From Coenobita brevimanus (lineage: Eukaryota; Arthropoda; Malacostraca; Decapoda; Coenobitidae), in NCBI GenBank assembly GCA_032717465.1, contig CM064669.1, positions 46,207,843 to 46,271,842 on the forward strand: 64,000 nucleotides of DNA, written 5' to 3'. Shown here in pieces: positions 13,340 to 26,030 of this stretch; the stretch's first letter is position 1; the number at the start of each line of letters is the position of its first letter. The notes under the pieces are model-generated. The model saw nothing but the letters and a program-made list of their open reading frames with translations, searched no databases and was not told the origin of the DNA. The translations under genes were made by a program, and so were the position numbers.

Positions 13340-14000
13340 GGAAAGGATTGACCTTGCTGGAGAGACTCTTGAGTGTATGGAGTTTTTTCTATGGGGGAGG
13401 AGGGGGGACCATTTATGCTGGAGATGGGTCTCGCGTAGCTCAGTGGCCAGGATAACGAGTGGATGGAAGATGTTCAAGAAGTTGCTGCCTCTCCTGACAA
13501 CGGGAAAGCTCTCCCTCTTTGCTAACGGGTCCTTGTACGCAGCCTGTGCCAGGAATGTAATGCAGTACGGTAGTGAGACGCGCAGTTAAAGACGAGGATA
13601 TAAGTATGCTCAAATGTGCGGAGATGATAATGATGAAATGGATGTGTAGTGTGTCCCTGAATGACTGGCCTGGGGGGTAGGGATTAGGACTGCGAATGGA
13701 GAATTGAGTGAAAGAATGGGACTTGAATGTATTAGTGTTGCGATGAGAAGTGGTAGATTGAGATGGTTTGGGTATGTGGAGAGGACGGAGGATGACAGAT
13801 GGGTGTGAAGGGTGAGAGGTGTGAACGCGGAGGGCAGGGTTGTGAAAAGCATGCCGAAAAAGACCTGGGAAACGGTCATGGAGAGTGACCTCTGGGATAA
13901 GGGACTGAACAGAGAGGCCGTTAGTGACTGAGCAGCGTGGAGAGCTGCCAATAGATGACTAAGGCTGACGAATGCAAGTATGCCTGGGCCATTATAAAAG
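13340..14000 (+). pseudogene. LINE reverse-transcriptase C-terminal relic
   Basis: The + strand encodes degraded pieces in the order found in the C-terminus of a common arthropod LINE class. 'LLPLLTTGKLSLFANGSLYAA' spans about 13480-13545 and is followed by 'VMQYGSETRS' (compare the family's V-x-x-Y-G-S-E-T-W). After a stop comes 'RSGRLRWFGYVER' (about 13750-13785). The usual C-terminal 'KTWETVMESDL' follows near 13860-13890, then 'DKGLNREAVSD'. Three or more stops interrupt it. The reverse-transcriptase active-site region is missing, so this is a 5'-truncated, dead copy. The upstream part (13360-13440) is similar only by weak pattern. Confidence 0.8.
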
Positions 14001-14019
14001 AAACGAAATAACTCCACTT

Positions 14020-14360
14020 AGCCGGTACCAACATCGAACTACCACGCGCCATCACATACCTACACCACACCACCGCGTAACTACATCACACCACCACGTA
14101 ACTACACCACATCATCACGCAACTACACCACACTACCACGTACCTACACCACACCATCACGTAACCACACAACACCAAATAAATTACACTACATAACACG
14201 AAACCATACGACACCTTCACGAAACACATCACTACTTACCACCACTCTACAAGGTAACTACACCACACCACCACGTAACTACACCACACTACCACGACAC
14301 AACACTACTCTACTACCTACATACACCACACTACCATTTACAACACCAAACTACCACCTG
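14020..14360. repeat. CACCACGTAACTA minisatellite
   Basis: Degenerate tandem repeat of about 20 bp with the core CACCACGTAACTACACCA, about 14 units. It sits directly downstream of the LINE relic. Confidence 0.85.
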
Positions 14361-14436
14361 CCCGCCCCACATTAGCAAATCTTTTGTTTAGCTTTCAGTG
14401 GCTGGGTTAACCTTTTCAAGCTCCTTTGTTCCTTCT

Positions 14437-14790
<354 letters not shown>

Positions 14791-15082
14791 CTCTCCCCCA
14801 CTACACATCCTCCCCACACACGCCACTCCATCACTTTCCACCAGTACATAAAAGCGTGTTCTAAAGTAGCCTCATCGTGACATTCAGCAAGATATCACGC
14901 TCAGTCCCCCGCGGTAATGTCAGGAGCTAGTGCGAATGTCAGGCTTCCGGGGTGCTCAACTGAAGCCTGTTTCATTTCAGACAGCGTTAAAATTAAGCGG
15001 GTTTCAGTTCAGGACGCGTTACGGTTATGTGTGTGTGTTTCATTTCAGGACGCTACTACTCTTGGCGGGGAGGTTCTGAAGG

Positions 15083-15475
<393 letters not shown>

Positions 15476-15476
<1 letters not shown>

Positions 15477-16900
15477 TAAAAAATTCAGCTCGCAGATATA
15501 TAATTAGGCTTCGGGGAGAATACAAGCACTTAATTGAAACTGGCTGTATATCAATAAGAGAGTAAACAGAGACTAATATTTCAGCTCAGTACGCAATTTA
15601 ATTATGTGTATCTATTTACCAGGCAACGTAAATGATAACTGTTTCAGACCAATTATGTCTTTTCTCATGAAAGCGGGATCTTACTTCCCTATAGTGATGC
15701 CTGTTTTAATTCTTTAAGCCGAAAATAAAGTGAGTTTTAACAGCGCGAATTTCTACCTTGAAATGTATAATCTACGTCTGAATAACTAAGTCCAAGATTC
15801 AAGACGAAGAAAAGGTCACTCCTCTCACCTTGGAGCTGTCATTTCTAAGCTAAATAAAGTTATCTGCCGGTCGGGATATTAAATAACTTTGTAATTAAAG
15901 GGTTAGTGACAAGACTTTCTATTTCTAGACACCAAGCGGGCCATCCCATGCTTTAGAAAATCGTCTGGGATTAAACAGAACACGCAAACAAAATACCGTC
16001 CTCTCAGTAAAGAGATTAAGTATAAAATGTAATGAAGACAAAGGGCCGAACTCTCCTGGGCTTTGAAGGTGTTTTATTATGCAGATTATAAATGAACAGG
16101 CTCTTCTGTTCTTCATTTTACCATTTTAATATCGAAATACACAGCCTATATCACTTACAAAAGGATTCTACCGTCCCACAAGCAAACGTAAATTGGTAAG
16201 GAACAGGCGTTGGGAATTATTGTGTTATTTATACATCACATTAATATGGATATACGTTGCCTATATAACTAATAAAATAATAAAAACATGCCATATGGAA
16301 AAATAAACTGGTACGGGAAAAGGGATGGGGGATTCTTGTGTTACTTATACCTTTTATATCGACATACACTGCCTAGATAACTTGCAAAAGAAAAACAAGG
16401 AAAAAAAATTAAGGGAGATGTGCTTGGAAGTTTCAATGCCCTGGAGAATGGGCCTCTAAAACTATAGCCTTCCTGTGCACTGATCAGATAACAGGCTTCG
16501 TAATGATCTCTTCCTCACCCATTTATATTGTATTTTTCACATTAATACCTTCTACGTTAATGACGCAAAATGTGTTGATACTAAGAACACATGAATAGGA
16601 GACAAGAAAATATTAAGGAGAAATATACGAACGTGCTCGAGGGTAGGAGACGGGGTGGGATGTCGAGATGAAGACGGATTAATATGGAAAGTGAATGGGT
16701 TGATTTTAGAGGCATGGAAGCTGAAGATGCAAAATACTGTAACTGCCTAATAACAGTTACGGATGGATGATAGATGGATGAATTAGGACATATTTCTGTG
16801 CAAAACTAACATGATGATTAATGAACATACAAAAACATAGGATCCAAATTTGCGTGTGTATGGTTTGCCCATTGACCCCTTAAAACCATTTATATTACAA
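15476..16900. other. AT-rich interspersed DNA, no gene seen
   Basis: About 1.4 kb without a recognisable domain or array. The segments at 16130-16260 and 16305-16395 look like a weak duplication: both contain 'atcgaaatacacagcctatatcacttacaaaa'-like text followed by 'ggaattattgtgttatttatac'-like text. Confidence 0.45.
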
Positions 16901-16919
16901 AGCCTAAATTAAATAAATG

Positions 16920-17760
16920 AAAAAGATGTGTGTGTGGGGGGGGGGGAGGATTTGCCTAAGGAAGAGTTGTGCTAAATCTGAAACGAATTGGTGCAGAAAT
17001 AAAGGAGAAATACCATTTGAAAAGTGTTTTAAAGAAAGAAAGAAAAAAGAAACCGAGGAAATACAGTAGGTCTCCCCTATAGTGTGGAGTATTAAAAAGA
17101 AACACTTGAATAAAAAATAAAAAAAATGGTCACAAACAAGAACCCTTGCACTTACAAATGAAACATGATAATACACAATGCAAGCAAAACATGGAATCAT
17201 AAACTTACAAAAGAACCATAAGAAACTAAACAAAGAAAGTAACCACAAAAATGACATATAAAGAAGAAACGCTTAATAAAATGAGTAACAATCAAAGAAG
17301 GAATATAAATGCTAGAAGAAAAACACAAGAAACTAAACAAAAAATATGACCATTAAATAGGAGCCATAAATCTGAAAAAAAAAAGGCCACTAAAAACTAA
17401 ATAACGTAACCATTAAGGAGACACTATACACCCACGAAAGGAACCCATTACAAGACGATTATCACAAAGAAAAAAAATGCACCCATAACTGAACCACTTA
17501 AAACTAAACAATAAACCATAAGGAAGGAACCATAAACCTACGAGAAAAAACTGAAATCCAAGAAAAAAAAAAAAAAAAAAACACGGGAAGAGGGGGCTCA
17601 TCATAACGAAAGAACCACACACTTTAAAAATGAACACTGAACAACTGAAGACAAACACGAAAAAGTACTTGCAAAACATGATCCAAAGACCAACAAAACA
17701 AACGATTGAAAACTAAGCAAAGGTAATCACACAGAAGGAGTAAACGCAGGTAAATTCAGC
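16920..17760. repeat. A-rich degenerate tandem repeat
   Basis: Repeating words AACCATAA, AAACTAAACAA, GGAACCATAAACCTACGA and CATTAAG recur about every 55-65 bp between 17150 and 17730. The + strand is A-rich and low in T. No gene is seen. Confidence 0.65.
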
Positions 17761-18019
17761 CCCCTTAAAAATGAAATCGAGTATGCCAAAAACAAACTCC
17801 CAATGCCTTCAGAGGAGACGAGAAGAGCGATGGACAGAGGAACAGAACCAAACGCTGCCAGGGAAAGGAAACCATCAGCGCTTGTGTCTGTTGATGATGC
17901 AATTTGGTCGGAGGAAGAGAGGAAGTTTACGCAGACGAGTGAGCAAGTCTGGATGAGTTTGTTATCAGCGCTCTTTAAACGTCGTAAAGTGAAGGAGAAT
18001 AGCTTTTTTTTTTTCTTTT

Positions 18020-18047
18020 TGAGAGAGAGAGAGAGAGAGAGAGAGAG
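18020..18047. repeat. (GA)n microsatellite
   Basis: Short pure GA array after a T-rich run. Confidence 0.95.
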
Positions 18048-18144
18048 CGACGCCGTAAGGTAATCCAATCGATGTACTCGTAACTTCATAGATTTCTGCC
18101 ACCTCTTCCTTGTAAGTTAATTTCTGCTAATGAAGTGTTATGCT

Positions 18145-18350
18145 CTTTTCTCCAATAACATGGCCTAGAATTTCGTCGTTTTGCAGCTGATTTCACGTAG
18201 ATTTGTGGAGGAAAAAGAGAATACTAGGCCTCTAAATACCACTTCTTCCTGACTAAAGAGCATATTCTAGTGTTGATCTGTTGTTAAAACTCAGCATTGA
18301 AGACGGAGAGATGGCAATGTAAGGGCAGGTTGGGGTAAAAGCAGTAATGG
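18145..18350 (+). mobile_element. ~215 bp TA-flanked MITE copy
   Basis: Family words GGCCTAGAATTTCGTCGTTT, GCAGCTGATTTCACGTAGAT, CACTTCTTCCTGACTAAAGA, CATATTCTAGTGTTGATCTG and GGAGAGATGGCAATGTAAGG appear in the family order. The ends are diverged. Confidence 0.8.
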
Positions 18351-18844
18351 TGATCCCTTCTCCTCTACTAATGCAAACTACACATATGGGAAAGCGATAA
18401 ATTACAAGAAAACATTACCTCCCAATATAAAGAAAACCCGCTAATGAAAATTTGTTAAGGTGCTTCTTATTCCTACGATATTACAATCCTAAGATTTGAC
18501 ATAAGGTAAAGGAAAAGACGTCTGAGGAGATTTAATGAAAAAAGTATGTGGGTGAATGTAAATAATCACCGCAGTCTGTGTCATGCATGGAAGGAGACTG
18601 GCGATGGTCTGTAGAGAGAGAGAGACAGACAGAAACTAGACGAGACTTTATAAAGAAGGCAGAGGAGAGAATGTTTATATGTTTACAGACACCAGTGAGT
18701 GAAATGTAATGAACACGTAATGAAGTTATTTTACGATCGTAACGTGGAACAGCGAGGATCTTTTACGAGACGCAAATACTAGAAAGAATAAAGGAATGAA
18801 AAGCTTGGCGATAATCCGTAGTCTTGCTGGTATTGGAGATTTCG

Positions 18845-18999
18845 TCGCACTACTTCCCAAGCGCTTTATTCTGCATATAACACATCGCAATGTCCTATTG
18901 CAATTTCGTCTTTCAGATATCGACGTAGTTTATATTCGTAACTCGCAAAAGATTATGTATATGTAACACGCGTATTAAATCGCTTGGGAGTAAAAGGTG
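18845..18999. mobile_element. Foldback MITE, ~160 bp family, diverged copy
   Basis: The left arm CCCAAGCGCTTTATTCTGCA and the right arm TTAAATCGCTTGGGAGTA are inverted repeats of each other. They match the arms of the copies at 36088-36249 and 44507-44664. Confidence 0.7.
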
Positions 19000-19019
19000 A
19001 AACAGCTTGTAAATACTGT

Positions 19020-19440
19020 AAAAGAGAATACGGCGGAAACCTCATTTAGCCCAGTTAATGGCCAAGTGTAGTCAAACTGGAGGGTGGATTTGACTATACT
19101 CTGTTTACTCTAACTTAGTCTAAAACTATCATCTCTCCATACTGCATGCTCAGTTGTAACCCTATATTAACACTGGAATAGGATACCAGTCATGAAGAAG
19201 TGCTATGGAAAGTATGTAGAGTCACTGTACTGCCTCACTGTACAGCCAAACTTGGTGGAATAAACTGCAAAAGAACACAGATCCGGGCCAAGTTGAGGTG
19301 AAAGGACTAGAGTAACCCCGGACTCTCATTCCTACCTCATAACAAAAGGTCACCGAATTTCACGCAACCACTTCTTTGTATTCAGGGTGTGAGAGTGGCC
19401 CAGTTCCGTCAGATGAAACCAAACCGACTCTAGTGTGTAA
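19020..19440. mobile_element. Older dispersed repeat split by a MITE
   Basis: The halves 19030-19096 (CCAGTTAATGGCCAAGTG, ACTGGAGGGTGGATTTGA) and 19313-19435 (ACTCTCATTCCTACCTCATA, CAGTTCCGTCAGATGAAACC) together align with the uninterrupted sequence at 45228-45420. The MITE at 19099-19312 lies between them. Confidence 0.75.
19099..19312 (-). mobile_element. ~215 bp TA-flanked MITE copy with TA on both sides
   Basis: 214 bp element in inverse orientation to most copies, beginning CTCTGTTTACTCTAACTTAG and ending GGGCCAAGTTGAGGTGAAAG plus GACTAGAG. TA dinucleotides flank it at 19097-19098 and 19313-19314. The host repeat without this insertion is present at 45228-45420. Confidence 0.85.
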
Positions 19441-19516
19441 ATTTGGATGAACGTTTGATAAGTGCCATCTGGATGTTTGGAAAGAGAGAAGTGATGGTTT
19501 ATGCTGTGATGAAGAT

Positions 19517-19664
<148 letters not shown>

Positions 19665-19924
19665 CTCTCGCCAAGATTTTGTATGTGTTCAGCTTCATGT
19701 GTTTTCTCAGTAGCTATATGGTTCCTTGTTCATGATTACTCTGTGTAATATCGCGTGTTTCTTTCGTAATTATATGGTTCTATCTTCATGATTTTTTTTT
19801 AATGCAAAGAAGAAGGAACCAAAGGCCGGGAGCCCGCAAACTGTTCCTTCCAAGCAAAAAAAAAAAAAAAGTTAAAAAAGATAAAAGAGAGCCAAATTCA
19901 AGATCCGTTCATTTCGAGATGCCT

Positions 19925-20580
19925 GGACATACGTTTGAAAGACCTGAGATCACAGATAGTAGGAAATACAGAGAGGGAGACAGTTCCAGAGCTGACCTGT
20001 TGCATACATGACGGAGTGAGAGTAACGGATAACTCTTGCATAAGTGAGCTGGACAGAAATAGGATACGAGTTTGTTGCTAGACGAGTACTACGCGCTCGC
20101 CGTAGTGGTGACGGGATGCAAGCATACAGTTCAGAGGAGCAGAGACCATTGAAGTAGCAATAGAAAAGAGATAAAGATGCAACAGTGTGGCGGAGAGAAA
20201 GAGGTTGCAAGCAGCCAGTAAGAGGAGGAGAGTTGATTACACGAAAAGCCTTTCACTCCACCTTGTTGAGAAGAGTTGTATGTGTGCAGCCTCCCCACAC
20301 ATGAGAGTTGTGCTATACACATGGGCGAATAAAAACCGTGTATAAAGTCAACAACGTGCAGGGGCAAAGAAAGCATGGAATCGGCTCAGCACACCCAAAT
20401 CCTTGGATGCAGATTTTACAGGAGAGGTAATTTGTTCTTTCCAAGATAAATTCCGAGTGAATGAAACCCCAAATATGTTTAAAGATGATGCAGGATTGAG
20501 GTGAATATTATTAAAAATTACAGGGTACTCCTGTGGAAGATTTTGTCGGGTTGAAAGATGTAAGATTACCGTCTTTTAGT
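19925..20580 (-). pseudogene. Jockey-like LINE reverse-transcriptase C-terminal relic
   Basis: On the minus strand, going downward from 20580, the order is: 'IFGVSFTRNLSWKEQI' (about 20480-20430), 'SASKDLGVLSRFHAFFAPA' (about 20410-20350), then, after stops and frameshifts, a trace of the 'HVWGG' segment ('MCGEAA', about 20300). An open frame from 20210 to 19950 follows, beginning 'LQPLSLRHTVASLSLFYCYF' and running on to 'NGLCSSELYACIPSPLRRAR' and 'QLWNCLPLCI'. This is the standard thumb and C-terminal region of jockey-type elements from arthropods, recognised by order and motif. The active-site part is missing. Multiple stops make it a pseudogene. Confidence 0.85.
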
Positions 20581-20770
20581 TTCATGTGTTTCTTCTGTAG
20601 GTGCAGGTGTAAAAAAAAAAAAAAAAAGGCAAAACAAGTTTACAGAGACCAGTGAAAGTGTCTGGATGAAACTGTGTTCAACGCAATCTGGAAACCAAAG
20701 TCTCACAGGAATTAAGATGCTTATTGTGGGTGAAGCAGTGCCTGGATACAAACAAGAAACCAATGTCCAA

Positions 20771-20987
20771 CTCTGTTCTTTTCACATTAACCTGGTCCAG
20801 ATTTTTGTCCCTTTCCAGCATATTTCACGTAGCTCAGTGGTGGAGAAGGTTAGTGGTACAGTTTTACAGCCTTTCCATAGCACTTCTTTGTGACCTGCAT
20901 CATATTCTACTGTAAATCTATAATTACAGCTCCGGCTTCAAAATGGAGAGATGGCAAATTTAGGCCAACCTACAGTATTGAGTATAA
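20771..20987 (+). mobile_element. ~215 bp TA-flanked MITE copy
   Basis: Left end TTCACATTAACCTGGTCCAG, internal CATATTTCACGTAGCTCAGT and ATAGCACTTCTTTGTGACCT, right part AAATGGAGAGATGGCAAATT. It matches the other copies throughout. Confidence 0.85.
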
Positions 20988-21319
20988 AGCTGAAGGAAGA
21001 GGAGAATAACTTTAAGGTGACACGTAAATGACTTTGAATGTCACCACTGGAGAGAGAGAACAATGATGATCTTTTCACAGTGACGTGGAAAGTAGATGCC
21101 GGGGTTAACAAAGAGGGTGGGGGAGAGAAAATCCGCCTACGAATGAGTTGATCTGATTGATTATTATGATTAGTGTAGTTCGTAGTTATATTCTGGATGG
21201 AGTAGTGAGGGTCTATCAGAGTGATGTTTAGATGTACAGTTTAACGGAACGAGCGTGAAATGGTATGTGAATCCAATGAGCCTCTTAAACGACGCTTTTG
21301 TTTTATTCTTGGTATCGCC

Positions 21320-21730
21320 GCTACACACACACACCTCCGTCCCCACCACGCCACCATCCACCCCCACCACACACCACCCCATCCACACTACCCAGATCCA
21401 CTACACACACCCACCCACACCTGCCCATCAACGCTCACATCCATCCCGACCACACACGGCCACACCACTACCACCCACACCCCTACCACCTCCACTATGC
21501 ACAACCACATCCTTTTCCACTACCCTCACTAACACCTACACACATTCTAAAACCACAAGCACCATCCACATTGACACATTAAACCCACACCAACACCCAC
21601 GCTACTGTACTCCCCCCACACCAACACTCACTTCCACTACACCCCCCAGTACCTCCAACATTCACACCCAAAACACAAAGGCCCATCACACACCAAGTAC
21701 ACCCCCCTCCCCCCAGCCCCCAGTCCCTCA
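21320..21730. repeat. C/A-rich (ACC-type) low-complexity block
   Basis: About 400 bp of + strand made almost only of C and A with scattered T: CACACC, CCACCACC, CCATCCAC. The long proline/threonine/histidine frames are compositional. Confidence 0.88.
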
Positions 21731-21939
21731 GTAAAGGTCAAACGAAACATTTTTAATAATTTAGATATGCCAGTGGGTGAAGCTACTGCCAGCTAGAAAC
21801 ACCCAAACCACCACCACAACAATCCACTTCATCGCCTTTGTGTTACTCGCAAGAAGTACAACTGGCTCCACTTCCATGCACTACAGGGGCTGGTGTGTTG
21901 GGGGGGCCATCTTGTCGTATTATTGTACTTGTTTATGTC

Positions 21940-22300
<361 letters not shown>

Positions 22301-22397
22301 TTCCAAAACGTCAAATTCGAGACATAAAGAAATTCATGTGTTGCAAAATACCTCCGACACGCCACCCTATAGCACTTAGAAGTGGAGGCGATTTCAC

Positions 22398-22603
22398 TAT
22401 ACTCTCTTTACACTGACATGACCTAAAACTGCCATTTCTCCATTGTGAATGCCGAGCTGTAGGAATTAACACGGCTATTATGCTAGTCACGAAGAGGTTC
22501 TATAGAAGGAGCGTAGAGCCGTGGTAATTTTTATGCCGCTGATCTACGTGAAATAAGCTGCAAGAGGATGGAAATCTGGGACAGGTTAAAGTAGAAGTAC
22601 TAA
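22398..22603 (-). mobile_element. ~215 bp TA-flanked MITE copy
   Basis: Inverse orientation. TATACTCTCTTTACACTGAC at one end, TGCTAGTCACGAAGAGGTTC and CTACGTGAAATAAGCTGCAA inside, CAGGTTAAAGTAGAAGTACT at the other end. Confidence 0.85.
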
Positions 22604-22783
22604 AGTGGATGTGGATGTTACCGTAAAAGCCAGCCACACAAGGCAAACCAATTACCTATTTTGTACCTGTGCTTTTTTTCTTTCATCAATGTATATGAAT
22701 TTCTCGCGCAGAGTATAATTCACACTAACACTGGAAAATACTTCATAGAAGAGTGTGGATATATTCTGTAGACGACATGTAAA

Positions 22784-22898
22784 TCATCATCATCATCTTC
22801 ATCATCATTATCATCACCACCATCATCATCATCGCCATCATCAATATCACCACCATCATCATCATCATCACCATCACCACCACCACCACCACCACCAT
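22784..22898. repeat. (ATC)n/(ACC)n array
   Basis: (CAT)n with a few CTT and GCC interruptions, passing into (CAC)n at the end. Confidence 0.95.
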
Positions 22899-22959
22899 GA
22901 CCAATCTTCTCTTACATTTCAACCTCAGTAACCCCTTCAGTCAGAGAACGCCATTATAA

Positions 22960-23100
22960 TTCGTTCTTCCTACCTCCAGACGATTTCACTCAGCGTAGGA
23001 GAGACTTAAAACCGCAGGTGTATAGTCATCATTAACCCCTTCACTACCAGACATTTAAGATGAAAAATAATCGTCCGTCTGTAGCAGGAATACACATGAC
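22960..23100. mobile_element. Foldback-like repeat (CAGACGATTT arms)
   Basis: The left arm CCTACCTCCAGACGATTTCA and the right part AAAATAATCGTCCGTCTGTA plus GCAGG are partly inverse complements. The middle contains ATTAACCCCTTCACTAC. A related block with clearer arms is at 44710-44850. Confidence 0.6.
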
Positions 23101-23185
23101 GTCATCGGAGTGCAGAGATTAATACGGTGACGTCATTCGCATTTTATTCAGCTTACTACTACAAATTTATTCAATCATTTTAAAT

Positions 23186-23395
23186 TATATTTAATTCACT
23201 TTAACTTGGAGATTTTCGTTCCTTTCAAGCTTATTTCCCGTTGCTCTATGCCTCTATAACACAATACTACGTCTCCACATCCTTTCTACACTTCTTCGTG
23301 ACCAGCATCATATTTTAGTGCTAATTTCTTGTTCTAGCTCAGCATTACAGATGGAGAAAGGACAATTTTATGCCGAGTTAAAGTGAACACAGTAG
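23186..23395 (+). mobile_element. ~215 bp TA-flanked MITE copy
   Basis: TTCACTTTAACTTGG at the left, CTTCTTCGTGACCAGCATCA and ATATTTTAGTGCTAATTTCT inside, and GCCGAGTTAAAGTGAACACA at the right. Confidence 0.87.
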
Positions 23396-23499
23396 AGCAG
23401 TCAAGAGGTTACTGAGTCCTTTGTCTAACCTCTCAACTTGCAAAAATCTTCCCCAAACTTAACAAAATCGTCCGAACATAGAAAAAGAAAAAAAAAGAC

Positions 23500-23813
23500 C
23501 TTGGACTTAAACGATTCTTTTTCCTTTTCTTATCTTCACAGCCTTCCATATTTATCTGTCTTTCCCCTACTATCATCCCATTTCGTTAACTCTACTTTCA
23601 TTCGCTATTCCTTCCCTCCTTCATCGTCCTGTGCTCTCTCCTTCGCCTCCTTATCTCTCCTTCCTAGTTGTTTCCTTCAGCCTCTACACTCTCCCTCATT
23701 TCCGTACCTCTGAATTAATTGTTTACTCTCATTTCTTTATCTCTAAGTTAATTCTTTACTGTTTTTCTTTTTTTACTGCCGGCCCTCCTTTAAACACTCC
23801 TCCCTCCCTCCCT

Positions 23814-23850
<37 letters not shown>

Positions 23851-24348
23851 ACCTTCCTTTCCCTTGTGTCTCCTTACCTTCTCACACTCTTAACTCTCCC
23901 TCCCTCCCACCCTCACCCCACTCCCTCCCTCTCCCAAACCTCATCTCTCTAACACCCTCCCTTCTCCCTCTCCCTCACTCTGTCTCTCCCTCCGTTATTA
24001 TTTCACCCTTCTCTCTCCCACCAGTTTACTCTTCACCCTCTCCCTCTTCCTTCCCTCCCCCTGACCATCTCCCATCCTTTCCTCCTCTCCCCCATTCTCA
24101 ACTCTAATTCCCCCTTTTTTCCACCTCTCTCCTTTCCCCATTTTTTCTGTTTTCTTCCTCTCCTCCCTCCACCTCCCCACTCTCTTCTCTCCCTTCCTCC
24201 TCTCTCCATCTCGTCTTCCTATCACCCATAAACAATGAGATGGCCAGTCAAGGAGACATCTTGCCTTTACGTTAGTGTAAGTGTCCAATTTTCTTGTCTT
24301 CGTTTTTCCTACTTTCTCCTCTATTCTCTTACTTCTTGTCTTTCCCGC

Positions 24349-24396
<48 letters not shown>

Positions 24397-24487
24397 CCTA
24401 CTCTCTTCTCTCTTCTCGTAATTCTTCTCCCTTTTCCCTCCCCTCATCCCCATACCCTTCTCCTTTTTCCCTCCCCTCATTCCCATA

Positions 24488-24519
<32 letters not shown>

Positions 24520-24530
24520 TATGAATGAGG
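23500..24530. repeat. Pyrimidine-rich domain with (CT)n cores
   Basis: About 1 kb in which the + strand is C/T-rich, with (CT)n at 23818-23847, 24351-24392 and 24488-24520, and CCTC and CCCT words between them. This is the one large block in the window where the purine strand is the minus strand. Confidence 0.88.
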
Positions 24531-24584
24531 TTCCATTTTGATCGAAAGGAATGGGTTAACTGCATAATATCGCCTTCTCCGAGC

Positions 24585-24585
<1 letters not shown>

Positions 24586-24662
<77 letters not shown>
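24586..24662. repeat. (GT)n microsatellite
   Basis: Pure GT array of about 75 bp. Confidence 0.98.
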
Positions 24663-24664
<2 letters not shown>

Positions 24665-24759
24665 CTGATTATTTTTATCTGGATTTATTTTGTTTAACTT
24701 GCAACATATTTTTTCTGCGTTCTCTTACAATAACTCTTTCTCAGCTGTTTCTTTCATCT

Positions 24760-25095
24760 TTTCATTCCCTTTTTGCGTCATTTGGTCGATCTTCAACTTC
24801 CGCCTTCCCCCATGTCTGTCTCTGAACTACATTTCTTTTCTCTCTGTTACATACCTCCTTCCCCTTCCCCCCTCCATCACCTCCCTCCCGCACGCCCTTT
24901 TCTCCCTCTTTTCCAGTCTTACTCCCTTTCTTTTCTCCCTCGCCGCTATGTTTTCTTTTTCTCTATTCATTTTCTCTCTCCTCCGTTTCTACCTTCTTCC
25001 ATCTTTCTTTCTTCCTTCGCTTATATTTCGAAGTCCACAGAGTGAGCAAGGCGCGGCCATTTTCCAGGAGGAGGAGGAGGAGGAGGAGGAGGAAG
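24760..25095. repeat. Pyrimidine-rich block ending in (GGA)n
   Basis: A C/T-rich + strand to about 25020 is followed by a (GGA)n array at 25063-25093, so the purine strand switches within 50 bp. Confidence 0.8.
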
Positions 25096-25299
25096 TTGTT
25101 TTAAATGAAACTACTGTTTAACAATCTCAAGCATCCGGGAGCGTTACAGAGATCATTTTTAGGCCTAACTATGGAAATGATGCAGAAATCTTTGGAGGCT
25201 AACTATGGTATTAAGTGTGAGCCTAATTGTAAGCCTCAAGGTTTCATATATGCTTCTGTTGTGCAGAGGAGTAAGACAAATTCTCTGTGTTTATTAACT

Positions 25300-26030
25300 A
25301 TTCCTACAACCAATACTCCTTCTACTATCACCGCTACCAATAAAACAACCATTATAACCACTGCTATCACTACTACCATTACCATTACTACCATCACAAC
25401 TACAATCAACGAAACATCACAGGAGCTCTGTTCTAGCACCACAACCACCACTACCACCACAATCCAAACACTAATCATCATATCTACCACCATCGTACTA
25501 TCAACGTATTAACAGCCACCTCAAAAGCCATACTCACAACTACCACCATCATCCACACACCAAAACCAACACAACTACCACAATCCTACTATAACCACCA
25601 CACCTACCACCATTACCGCGACCCTCAGCAAGGCCGCAACCACCAACACTACACCTATTACCACCCCAATCACCATCACTACCACCACCACAACGACCAT
25701 TAACACCCTCACCCTCACCATAACCACAACTACCACCACTATACCCATTACCACCACGATCATCACTACCACCACAACGACCATTAACACACTCACTATA
25801 ACCACAACTACCACCACTATACCCACCACAATCACCACCACAAATACCATTAACACCATCATCATCACCACCATCACCACAATAACCATCATTATCACCA
25901 TTACATCACCATCATCATCCCTACCACATACGACAACCCTCCCCACCTCTACCACAACCACTACAGCTACCACAACTACCACTATCTCCGTTGTGGTGGT
26001 GGTGGTGGTGGTGGTGGTGGTAGCGGCCTT
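25300..26030. repeat. ACC/ATC/ACT trinucleotide array with strand switch
   Basis: About 690 bp of degenerate ACC, ATC and ACT triplets, some in higher-order copies: CACAACGACCATTAACACNC occurs near 25687 and again near 25774. At 25987 it changes to a (GGT)n run of 35 bp. The 205-codon minus-strand frame (Val/Met/Ile rich) is compositional. Confidence 0.93.

Noticed and set aside
17756..18063. Small Lys/Arg/Glu-rich frames suggesting an exon
   Set aside because: No domain, no splice context, and they overlap a GA array and low-complexity DNA.
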